A stretch of DNA of 8,447 nt from JBFISM01 sp041608535 (GCA_041608535.1 JBFISM010000154.1:1-8447); one strand, 5' to 3'; shown: positions 1-6,197, numbered from the stretch's first letter. A program made the numbers and translations. The notes: generated from the letters alone by a model not told the origin.

Positions 1-49
1 CCGGCCGGGCCGGACCACCTAGCCCCGGCAAGTGACGTAGGGTCGAAAC
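1..49. other. Left-edge sequence upstream of the permease gene
   Basis: This short stretch begins with a GC-only inverted repeat (CCGGCC, one base, GGCCGG at 1-13). Forward frames 2 and 3 hit stops at 20-22 (TAG) and 33-35 (TGA), so an upstream + strand gene could end in either, but too little remains to recognise a product. An AGGG at 39-42 lies 7 bases before the GTG at 50 and is the likely, modest ribosome-binding site of the first permease. In related operons the substrate-binding protein gene often sits here; that is expectation, not something visible. Confidence 0.35.
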
Positions 50-1063
50 GTGCAAATACGCGACTACATCATCCGGCGGCTCATGCTGCTGCCGCTGCTG
101 ATCGTCGGCGTGTCGATCATCGTGTTCGCTCTCACCCGCATCGGTGGCTCGCCGATCGGGATCTACCTGTCGCACGAGATGACCCCGGAAGAGGTCGCCG
201 AGGTGGAGGCCCGCTTCCATCTCGACGATCCCGTTCCGGTGCAGTACTTCTACTGGGCCTCGGGGGTACTCACCGGTGATCTCGGCTGGTCCGGTGTGGC
301 GGCTGTGCCGGTCACCGACGTGTTCCTGCCGAAGCTGGCGGCGACCATGGAGCTGGCCGTCTCTGCGGCGCTGGTGGCGGTGGCGCTCGGGATCGCGCTC
401 GGCACGTTCGCCGGAGCGAGACGCAACCGGTTACCCGACCACCTGACCCGGATCTTCTCGATCAGCGGTGCGGCGATGCCGCTCTTCTGGTTCGCCATCC
501 TGCTGCTGATCGTCTTCTGGGTGGGTCTGGGGTGGTTCCCCAACGGACGGAGCACCCCGGAGATCCACGCCAGCATCGCCCATCCCACGAACATCTACAC
601 ACTCGATGCGCTGCTTGCCGGTGACTTCGCCGCCTTCCGGGATGCGGTGTGGCATCTCGTACTCCCCGCAGTCACGCTCGGTTATGGAGCCACCGCCATC
701 ATCGCTCGAATGATGCGCTCCTCCCTCGTGGAGGAACTGCAGGAGGACTACGTGGATGCGGCCCGGGCCAAGGGTCTTCCGGAGCGTCTGGTGCTGCGCC
801 GCCACGCGCGGCGCAACGCCCTCATCCCCACCGTGACCGTGATCGGTCTCAGCTTCGGATTCCTTCTCCAGGGCAGCGTGGTGGCCGAGATCATCTTCCA
901 GTGGCCCGGCTTGGGCAAGTGGATGGCCGACTCGGTGCTCCGCGGTGACCAGGCCACGATCATGGCCTACGTCTTGTTCACCTCGGTGTTGTTTCTCGTC
1001 GTCAACCTCGCCGTCGACGTCGTGTACGCCTATCTCGACCGCCGCGTCGTGCTCGGGGAGTAG
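50..1063 (+). CDS. Peptide/nickel-type ABC transporter permease (DppB/OppB-like)
   Basis: Integral inner-membrane subunit of a binding-protein-dependent importer; with the next permease it would form the translocation channel. The 337 residues fit the family. The N-terminus (MQIRDYIIRRLMLLPLL) is the classic start with a short basic lead into TM1 (about 10-28). Further hydrophobic segments lie near 98-120, 140-160, 200-220, 262-283 and 304-326, giving six in total. The EAA-type cytoplasmic loop that contacts the ATPases is at about 233-260 (DYVDAARAKGL...NALIP). The GDLGWS motif (76-81) and the VFQWPGLG-like segment (IIFQWPGLGK, 281-290) are also typical. The GTG start is chosen because it keeps the conserved N-terminus; the next ATG, at 83, would remove it. 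A TTA codon (431-433, Leu128) is rare in such GC-rich DNA. First gene of a four-gene coupled operon. Substrate (di-/oligopeptide, nickel or other) cannot be assigned. Confidence 0.93.
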   Translation: MQIRDYIIRRLMLLPLLIVGVSIIVFALTRIGGSPIGIYLSHEMTPEEVAEVEARFHLDDPVPVQYFYWASGVLTGDLGWSGVAAVPVTDVFLPKLAATMELAVSAALVAVALGIALGTFAGARRNRLPDHLTRIFSISGAAMPLFWFAILLLIVFWVGLGWFPNGRSTPEIHASIAHPTNIYTLDALLAGDFAAFRDAVWHLVLPAVTLGYGATAIIARMMRSSLVEELQEDYVDAARAKGLPERLVLRRHARRNALIPTVTVIGLSFGFLLQGSVVAEIIFQWPGLGKWMADSVLRGDQATIMAYVLFTSVLFLVVNLAVDVVYAYLDRRVVLGE

Positions 1064-1065
1064 CG

Positions 1066-1992
1066 ATGGTCGACGTACCTGCAGGCTCATCACGCACGGC
1101 GGTCGCCGACACCGCATGGCGGGTCCGGTTCCGTCGGGGCGGCGAGCTGTCACTGGCATTGCTGCGCAACCCGACGACGGTGGTCGGTCTCGTCGTCATT
1201 TTGCTGCTGCTGGGTATGGCCATCTTCGCCCCGCTCCTCATCGAGCCGAACACACCTGATCCGTACCAGATGCCGCGCGACTGGGGCGCCATCGCCGAGC
1301 CGCCGGGAACGCCCGACCATCCGCTGGGGACAACCAACGTCGGCGGCGACGTCCTCTATGGGGTGGTCTGGGGGGCGCGCACCTCGTTGCGGCTGTCTGT
1401 GATCGTGGTGTCCCTCACCGTGGTCGTCGGGGTGATCGTGGGGAGCATCGCCGGTTTCCGTGGTGGCAAGATCGACGAGATCCTGATGCGGATCGTGGAC
1501 GTGTTCCTGTCGATCCCCGAGCTGATCTTTGCGCTGGCGATCGCCGCCGTGCTCGGTCCGTCGTTGCGCAACATCATCCTGGCGCTCGCCATCGTCTTCT
1601 GGGTCAAGTACGCCAGGATCATGCGAGCCCAAATCATCCACGTGAAGGAGAACGAGTACGTGGATGCGGCGCGAGTCATGGGCGACTCGCCGCTACGGAT
1701 CTACTGGAAGGACATCCTGCCCAACTCGATCACGCCCGTCGTGGTGCAGGCGACTCTCGACATGGGGAACATCGTGCTCGTCGGGGCGACGCTGAGCTTC
1801 ATCGGGCTGTCGGAGGCCGGGATCGCAGAATGGGGTGTGCTGGTGTCGGAGGGTCAGGCTGGTGTCTCGGCGGGGCGCTGGTGGGCGAGCACCTTCCCGG
1901 GCCTCATGGTGTTTCTCTGGGCGCTGGCCTTCAACCTGTTCGGCGACGGTCTGCGGGACGTTCTCGATCCGAAAACGGAGACCGCCCGGTGA
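1066..1992 (+). CDS. Peptide/nickel-type ABC transporter permease (DppC/OppC-like)
   Basis: Second membrane subunit of the same importer, 308 residues. It has a cytoplasmic N-terminal region of about 35 residues, TM1 near 37-58, a periplasmic segment containing HPLGTTNVGGDVLYGVVWGART (85-106; family form HPLGTDxxGRDVxSRxxxGAR, so the usual Arg of GRD is Gly here), and hydrophobic segments near 108-130, 150-186 (probably two), 225-247 and 276-295. The EAA loop is at about 198-224 (YVDAARVMGDSPLRIYWKDILPN), and LSFIGLSE (243-250) is the usual DppC signature. The ATG lies 2 bases after the previous stop. A strong ribosome-binding site, GGGGAG at 1055-1060, sits within the end of the upstream gene, 5 bases before the start. 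The 3' end overlaps the next gene by 4 bases if that gene starts at GTG 1989. Confidence 0.93.
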   Translation: MVDVPAGSSRTAVADTAWRVRFRRGGELSLALLRNPTTVVGLVVILLLLGMAIFAPLLIEPNTPDPYQMPRDWGAIAEPPGTPDHPLGTTNVGGDVLYGVVWGARTSLRLSVIVVSLTVVVGVIVGSIAGFRGGKIDEILMRIVDVFLSIPELIFALAIAAVLGPSLRNIILALAIVFWVKYARIMRAQIIHVKENEYVDAARVMGDSPLRIYWKDILPNSITPVVVQATLDMGNIVLVGATLSFIGLSEAGIAEWGVLVSEGQAGVSAGRWWASTFPGLMVFLWALAFNLFGDGLRDVLDPKTETAR

Positions 1993-3251
1993 CCGCAACG
2001 GAAAGCGAGGAGACGATGGCGCCGCCCGTCTCCGACGTCGTGATCGCCTCGGTGCGGGATCTGCGGGTTCATTTCCGTTCGAAGGCCGGTGTCGTGCACG
2101 CCGTCGACGGGGTCTCGTTCGACATCCATGACGGCGAGACGCTGGGACTGGTCGGAGAGACGGGCTGTGGCAAGAGCGTGACGGCTCGGTCCTTCCTCAA
2201 GCTGGTGCCCATGCCACCAGGAATCGCCGCCGGAGGATCGATCGTGTTCCGCCCCGGCGAGGCGTGCCCGTCGTGCTCGGGCGAAGGCTGTGTCGAGTGC
2301 GAGTCCACCGGTCGGCGCTCTATCGATCTGCTCGAGCTCTCCGAGCGGGACATGCGGGACATTCGGGGCGACCGCATCGCGATGATCTTCCAGGATCCGG
2401 GCAAGGCGCTGAACCCCGCGCTGTCGGTGCGCGAGCAGCTCGCCGAGGTGTTCTACCAGCATCGCACCGACCAGCTGCTGGACGACGCCTCGATCGACGA
2501 GGGCGATTCCGGCGTGGCGACCACGCTGTTGCGCCGCCACGCAGGCCTCCGGTCGCGCCGGCTCGAGGAGACGCTGCTTGCTCTCCCCCCGCTGCGCAAC
2601 CGCCGTAACGAGCTGCGCCGAGCCGTCGACGCCAGGGTGGCCGATGCGCTCGCCGAGACGCAGATCCCCAACCCGCGCAAGGTGATGGACCGCTACCCGC
2701 ATGAGCTGTCGGGAGGGATGCGGCAGCGGGTGATGATCGCCCAAGCGCTGGCGTGTGACCCGGATCTGCTCATCGCCGACGAACCGACCACCGCGCTCGA
2801 TGTGACGGTGCAGGCCCGCATCCTGGAGCTGATCCGGGAGCTGCAGCAGCGCCACCGCACCTCGGTGCTGTACATCAGCCACGATCTCTCGCTCGTCCGC
2901 CGGGTGTGCGACCGGGTGGCCGTGATGTACGCCGGCCGGATCGTCGAAGTCGCCGGTGCCGAGCAGATCTTCACCGAGCCGGCGCATCCGTACACCCGAG
3001 GGCTGCTCGACGCCATACCCTCGGCGGCGCACGAGCGGGGCCGGCTGGTGGCCATCGCCGGCACCGTACCCGAGCTGATCGAGCCCCCGGCGCTGTGCCG
3101 ATTCTCCGGACGCTGTCCACACGCTGCCCCGGTGTGCGAGACGATGGACCCGATGGTGCAACCGCTCGACGACGAACACGACGTCGCCTGCTTCATCCAC
3201 CATCCGGTCACGGGCGCCGAGAACCCCACCTTCGCCGGACCACCCCGATGA
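1989..3251 (+). CDS. Peptide ABC transporter ATPase (DppD/OppD-like) with cysteine-knuckle insert
   Basis: Cytoplasmic ATP-hydrolysing subunit, 420 residues from GTG 1989. All ABC motifs are present: Walker A GETGCGKS (56-63), Q-loop Gln135 in IFQDP, signature LSGGM (240-244), Walker B LLIADEP (260-266), D-loop ALD (269-271) and switch His298. The C-terminal oligopeptide-transporter domain has Cys370, Cys376, Cys383 and Cys401, a pattern known in this family and reported to hold an iron-sulfur cluster in some members (from memory). Two oddities: Cys93-x2-Cys96-x4-Cys101-x2-Cys104, DnaJ-like in style (CPSCSGEGCVEC), lies between Walker A and the Q-loop; and the Q-loop-to-signature stretch is 104 residues against about 57 in E. 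coli DppD. Start: GTG 1989 gives a GTGA overlap and has GGAG at 1977-1980 (8 bases away). ATG 2016, preceded by GAGGAG with only 3 bases of spacing, would give 411 residues and is a real alternative. Confidence 0.92.
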   Translation: MTATESEETMAPPVSDVVIASVRDLRVHFRSKAGVVHAVDGVSFDIHDGETLGLVGETGCGKSVTARSFLKLVPMPPGIAAGGSIVFRPGEACPSCSGEGCVECESTGRRSIDLLELSERDMRDIRGDRIAMIFQDPGKALNPALSVREQLAEVFYQHRTDQLLDDASIDEGDSGVATTLLRRHAGLRSRRLEETLLALPPLRNRRNELRRAVDARVADALAETQIPNPRKVMDRYPHELSGGMRQRVMIAQALACDPDLLIADEPTTALDVTVQARILELIRELQQRHRTSVLYISHDLSLVRRVCDRVAVMYAGRIVEVAGAEQIFTEPAHPYTRGLLDAIPSAAHERGRLVAIAGTVPELIEPPALCRFSGRCPHAAPVCETMDPMVQPLDDEHDVACFIHHPVTGAENPTFAGPPR

Positions 3252-4612
3252 GCGCCGAGCTGCGCATCGAGTCACGGGAGGCGACCCCCGCCGCCGAGCA
3301 CATCCTCGTCCTGCGGGATCTGCACAAGCACTTCCCCATCAAAGAGGGCGCCTTGCAGCGGGTCGTTGGCCAGGTGCGCGCGGTCGACGGGGTGAGCTTC
3401 GAGCTGCGCCGTGGGCAGACGCTCGGTCTGGTCGGTGAGAGCGGCTGCGGCAAGACCACGCTCGGCCGGTGTGTCGCCGGTCTCATCGAGCCCACCAGCG
3501 GCGGGGTGTACTTCGGTCTCGACGAGGCCGAGCGGTTGCGACTCGACGAGCTGCGGGCCACCCCCGACGATGCAACGACGGCTGCACAACTCGAGGCGCT
3601 CGACGAAACGCACCGGGTCGACCGTATGCAGGGTGACGCCTGGCAGCACTACCGGCGCAACTGCCAGATGGTGTTCCAGGAGTCCTTCGCCTCGTTGAAT
3701 CCGCGACATCTCGTGAAGGACATCGTGGGCCGGCCGCTCCGGGTCCACAGGGAGGCATCGGGAGCCGAGCTGCTCGGCCGGGTGGTGGATCTGCTCGAGC
3801 AGGTCGGTCTCGGCCGGCAGCATCTCTACAGATACCCGCATCAGTTCTCCGGTGGGCAGCGGCAGCGGATCTCCATCGCCCGGGCGCTGGCGCTCGATCC
3901 CGAGCTCATCGTGCTCGACGAACCGACCAGCGCCCTGGACGTTTCGGTACAGGCGCAGATCCTCAACCTGCTCCACGAGCTGCAGCAGGAACGCGACCTG
4001 GCCTACCTCTTCATCACCCACGATCTCTCGGTGGTCCGCCATATGGCCGACCACATCGTGGTGATGTACCTCGGCAAGGTCGCCGAGACCGCACCAACCC
4101 AGACGCTCTTCGATCGGCCCGAGCATCCCTATACCCAGGCCCTGCTCGCCTCCAGTCCCGACGTCGTTGCGGGCGAGGTCGATCCGGACATGCCGCTGGC
4201 CACGCTCGAGGGCGCCGTCCCCGACCCGGCCCATCCCCCGCAAGGATGCCGCTTCCACACCCGATGCCCCGTCGCCACCGACCGGTGTGGTTGGGAGATC
4301 GACGACGTCGTCCGCTTCCTCGAAGACAGCGAGACGTTGTTCGACTCTCTGGCAAATGTCGAGCGACACACCGCCTTTGACGCATCACTCGATTTCGACG
4401 ATGCGGCTTCGGCTGCCGGGCTGGCCGCAGCGATGCATGGCGACTCGATCCCTCATGCCATGGCCGCCGCACTGGCCTCGGTCACCGTGGACGACACCCG
4501 GGTACGCATCCAGTTCGACGAAGTCGATGAAGTGACACTGACCGTCAGGGGCCCCAACCATGCGGCAGCATGTGTGCTGCGTGATCAGGGCGGAGCGCGA
4601 CCCGACATGTAG
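3248..4612 (+). CDS. Peptide ABC transporter ATPase (DppF/OppF-like) with internal and C-terminal insertions
   Basis: Second ATPase of the importer, 454 residues, longer than the roughly 330 usual for DppF/OppF. Walker A is GESGCGKT (63-70), Q-loop Gln144, signature FSGGQ (200-204), Walker B LIVLDEP (220-226), D-loop SALD (228-231) and switch His258. The N-terminus (LVLRDLHKHFPIKEG...VRAVDGVSF) is typical of the OppF type. Extra sequence lies between Walker A and the Q-loop (about 88-138, acidic and charged). A second insertion splits the C-terminal cysteine motif: Cys334, Cys340 and Cys347 are in normal spacing, but the fourth, Cys442 in NHAAACVL, follows about 94 residues later instead of about 17. 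The Q-loop is FQESFASLNP, where FQDPxxSLNP is usual. The ATG overlaps the previous stop (ATGA, 3248-3251). No Shine-Dalgarno sequence is visible, so translation is probably coupled. Last gene of the operon; its end overlaps the convergent HNH gene. Confidence 0.92.
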   Translation: MSAELRIESREATPAAEHILVLRDLHKHFPIKEGALQRVVGQVRAVDGVSFELRRGQTLGLVGESGCGKTTLGRCVAGLIEPTSGGVYFGLDEAERLRLDELRATPDDATTAAQLEALDETHRVDRMQGDAWQHYRRNCQMVFQESFASLNPRHLVKDIVGRPLRVHREASGAELLGRVVDLLEQVGLGRQHLYRYPHQFSGGQRQRISIARALALDPELIVLDEPTSALDVSVQAQILNLLHELQQERDLAYLFITHDLSVVRHMADHIVVMYLGKVAETAPTQTLFDRPEHPYTQALLASSPDVVAGEVDPDMPLATLEGAVPDPAHPPQGCRFHTRCPVATDRCGWEIDDVVRFLEDSETLFDSLANVERHTAFDASLDFDDAASAAGLAAAMHGDSIPHAMAAALASVTVDDTRVRIQFDEVDEVTLTVRGPNHAAACVLRDQGGARPDM

Positions 4613-5967
4613 GTGTGACCGAGACCGCTGGTCCAGCGGATGCACCCGTCGTCGAGGATCTGATACGTCCACCAGAAGCGGTGTCTGACGCCGTGGTCGT
4701 GACGGCACAAGGGTCCGAGATGCGTGGTCCTCGTCGGCCCGCTTTCCGCAACCGGCACCCGGTGATCGAGGTCGGAGCGCACGGCGGGCATGCGACACCC
4801 GGGGAAGATGCAGGTTGGCCGGCGCGCCTCGACGTGGCGGCGCTGTGCTGCTGTGGGGCGCCGGCCGGTGACACCGTTGTCGACCGCGGCTCCGGTCACC
4901 GGGTCGGTGACGGTCCAGCGCCACTCGCCATCGTGGTGCCGGTCGACGATCTGCCGGGCGATGTCTGCGATCACCGGCCCGAAGCCGGCCATGTCTCCGG
5001 CCGAATCGTCCAGCCCAAGCAGGGTCGTGAGATCGACGTGGATATCGACGACTCCCTTCCTGCTGCGTGCGGCGGGCTCGACGATGTCGGCGCCCTCCAG
5101 CAGATCGAGGAACACATCGGCGCGGAGCTGGTCCATCGTCCGAGTCTCTTCGTCGCCACGGAGCGCCTGAGCGATCCGATGGATGCGATCGCGTATCGCC
5201 ATGAGACGATCCGGAGGCAGATCGGTTGCGTACAAGTTGGCGGTGCCATCCGGGGAGGGATCCACCACCACGCGTCGCTCCTGCAGCGCATGTTCGTAGC
5301 GATCACGAGCGTCGGCCGGGTCGGCTTCGAGACACAACCGGCGCAGACGCGCTGCGATCTGCCCGGTGGTCGACTCGGAAGCCTCTTCGAGGATGCGGTC
5401 GGCTACGGCCTGTGCCGTCGCCACCGGCAGGTGATCGCTGCCGTGGGCGATGCAGCGGGCACGACGCATGTCGATCTCAACTCTGGCGAACGTGGCCCAC
5501 ACCCGGGGCAGCCGCTCGCAGAGCTGCAGCGCCATCGCCAGCTCGCTCTGCGACGCGCGGCGCGTCAGGCTGAGCGCACACCGGACCTCCTCCGCCGCTG
5601 CATCGGCACCGCGATACAGGCCCTCTTCGGCCCGCAGGGACTTCGTGAGCGATGCCATGTCGGCATACACGTGCGCCTCATAGTGCGCCGCCTGCCGCGC
5701 CCGCGCTTCGAGCACGACCACCTGGTCGTACCCATCGAGCTCATCGACGTCGATCGTCGACAACACTGCGCCCAACAGCAACCCCGGCGGCATCTCTTCG
5801 AGACACGACGGGATCGAAGATGACATCCCCGCGGCGCGTTCCGCAGCCAACTCGGCCCAAGCCGCATCGGTGGCAGCCTCGATCGCCGCATCCAGTGCCG
5901 CTTCGTCCGCAGCCGTCGTGGAATCGCCGCCGGCGGGAAAATGCTCTCTGTCGACTATGTCGAACAT
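4585..5967 (-). CDS. DUF222 and HNH endonuclease domain protein (13E12-type), SOS-box controlled
   Basis: About 460 residues from ATG 5967: a long helical DUF222 region (roughly 55-320) followed by a C-terminal HNH nuclease module (about 385-430). HNH features are the zinc-type Cys386-x4-Cys391 pair (CIFPGC), Asp401-His402 in DLDHRVP, and Cys421/His423/His425 in LCRHDH. The usual Asn before the LCRxDH block is His416 here (THLGPLC), giving an H-H-H variant. This family is multicopy in many actinobacteria, and several M. tuberculosis 13E12 members are known SOS-box genes; its cellular role is not established. Three in-frame starts exist: GTG 5997, ATG 5979 (weak GGGGGA upstream) and ATG 5967. 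I choose 5967 because a TATGAT -10 at 5975-5980 would place transcription start at about 5967-5968, giving a leaderless mRNA. If the true promoter is further upstream, 5979 (464 residues) is best. The long open frame on the opposite strand is a codon-bias shadow. Confidence 0.88.
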   Translation of the reverse strand: MFDIVDREHFPAGGDSTTAADEAALDAAIEAATDAAWAELAAERAAGMSSSIPSCLEEMPPGLLLGAVLSTIDVDELDGYDQVVVLEARARQAAHYEAHVYADMASLTKSLRAEEGLYRGADAAAEEVRCALSLTRRASQSELAMALQLCERLPRVWATFARVEIDMRRARCIAHGSDHLPVATAQAVADRILEEASESTTGQIAARLRRLCLEADPADARDRYEHALQERRVVVDPSPDGTANLYATDLPPDRLMAIRDRIHRIAQALRGDEETRTMDQLRADVFLDLLEGADIVEPAARSRKGVVDIHVDLTTLLGLDDSAGDMAGFGPVIADIARQIVDRHHDGEWRWTVTDPVTGAAVDNGVTGRRPTAAQRRHVEARRPTCIFPGCRMPAVRSDLDHRVPVAESGPTRTTHLGPLCRHDHGVRHRFWWTYQILDDGCIRWTSGLGHTYMSGRAPP

Positions 5968-5975
5968 GTGTTCGA
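5960..5975. promoter_or_regulatory. LexA operator (SOS box), perfect consensus
   Basis: The sequence TCGAACATGTGTTCGA on the + strand (TCGAACACATGTTCGA on the - strand) is an exact match to the actinobacterial/mycobacterial LexA consensus TCGAAC-N4-GTTCGA, with both six-base arms intact. It sits at the 5' end of the DUF222-HNH gene, overlapping the proposed -10 by one base and covering the proposed transcription start and ATG 5967. LexA binding here would block RNA polymerase. I saw no second full box elsewhere in the window. That the host LexA uses this consensus is inferred from the family. Confidence 0.85.
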
Positions 5976-5980
5976 TCATA
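5975..5980 (-). promoter_or_regulatory. Candidate -10 element of the DUF222-HNH gene
   Basis: On the - strand positions 5980-5975 read TATGAT, five of six matches to TATAAT. No good -35 is visible at 16-19 bases upstream (17-base spacing gives TGTTCC), which is common in actinobacterial promoters. Transcription would begin about 7 bases downstream, at 5967-5968, on or next to ATG 5967. The direct abutment to the LexA box supports a real regulated promoter. Confidence 0.55.
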
Positions 5981-6011
5981 CCATCCCCCGACGACACGGA
6001 ACATGGACGGC

Positions 6012-6039
6012 TCCGGACCGTGCAGTCCGGACCGTGCAG
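6012..6039. repeat. Perfect 14-base tandem duplication in the divergent intergenic region
   Basis: Two head-to-tail copies of TCCGGACCGTGCAG lie at 6012-6025 and 6026-6039 with no mismatch. Because the unit carries TCCGGAC, the first copy and the start of the second also form an inverted repeat: TCCGGAC (6012-6018), a six-base loop, and GTCCGGA (6025-6031). It lies 32 bases upstream of the -10 of the HNH gene and well upstream of the rightward operon. It could be a regulator site or a chance slippage duplication; no protein is known to me for this motif. Confidence 0.7.
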
Positions 6040-6060
6040 CTCAGGCGCCGCGAGGCGTTA

Positions 6061-6086
6061 CGGCGACCATGCCCGGCGCGTCGCCG
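6061..6086. repeat. Inverted repeat with 7-base arms
   Basis: CGGCGAC (6061-6067) and GTCGCCG (6080-6086) are perfect complements separated by 12 bases. There is no T-tract on either side, so it does not look like an intrinsic terminator. In DNA this GC-rich such repeats arise by chance fairly often. Confidence 0.3.
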
Positions 6087-6106
6087 CCGGAGTGACGTCT
6101 CCCTGA

Positions 6107-6131
6107 AAGCGAGCGAGTGAATCGCCCGCTT
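6107..6131. repeat. Imperfect palindrome next to the rightward candidate promoter
   Basis: AAGCGAGCGA (6107-6116) pairs with TCGCCCGCTT (6122-6131) around a 5-base centre, 9 of 10 positions complementary. It ends one base before a possible -35 hexamer (6133-6138) of the NitT/TauT-type operon, a position where an operator for a transcription factor is plausible. There is no U-tract after the stem, only TGTTG, which argues against a strong intrinsic terminator. The regulator is unknown. Confidence 0.35.
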
Positions 6132-6132
6132 G

Positions 6133-6161
6133 TTGAATAGCGCAGACGCCGCCGGTACCGT
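6133..6161 (+). promoter_or_regulatory. Candidate promoter of the NitT/TauT-type ABC operon
   Basis: TTGAAT (6133-6138) and TACCGT (6156-6161) are separated by 17 bases. The first shares four bases with TTGACA and the second fits the actinobacterial TANNNT pattern. This would start transcription near 6168, about 30 bases before ATG 6198. The match is weak and rests on position and spacing only. Confidence 0.3.
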
Positions 6162-6197
6162 GGGACCGCAATCGTTTGCAGAGAGGTGCCGAGGGCG

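Noticed and set aside
1..13. CCGGCC-G-GGCCGG inverted repeat as a terminator of an upstream gene
   Set aside because: It has no room for a loop in its full form and no T-tract, and it is cut off by the window edge, so nothing can be concluded.
1854..3275. Long - strand open frame (about 470 codons) opposite the first peptide-transporter ATPase
   Set aside because: The + strand frame has all ABC ATPase motifs. The - strand product is His/Arg/Gly-rich with no family resemblance, so it is a shadow.
3272..4369. Long - strand open frame opposite the second ATPase
   Set aside because: Same reason: mirror frame of a strongly supported ABC ATPase, with no domain of its own.
4615..5823. Long + strand open frame (about 400 codons) opposite the DUF222-HNH gene
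   Set aside because: It is antisense to a gene with clear DUF222 and HNH motifs. Its translation has no recognisable domain and its openness follows from the codon bias of GC-rich DNA.
6061..6086. Hairpin as an intrinsic terminator
   Set aside because: No T-tract follows on either strand and no gene ends nearby; both flanking genes start from this region.
5960..6100. CRISPR or mobile-element ends in the intergenic region
   Set aside because: There are only two repeat units with no spacers, and no transposase or terminal inverted repeats flank the DUF222-HNH gene. The HNH gene shows no visible composition break from its neighbours.
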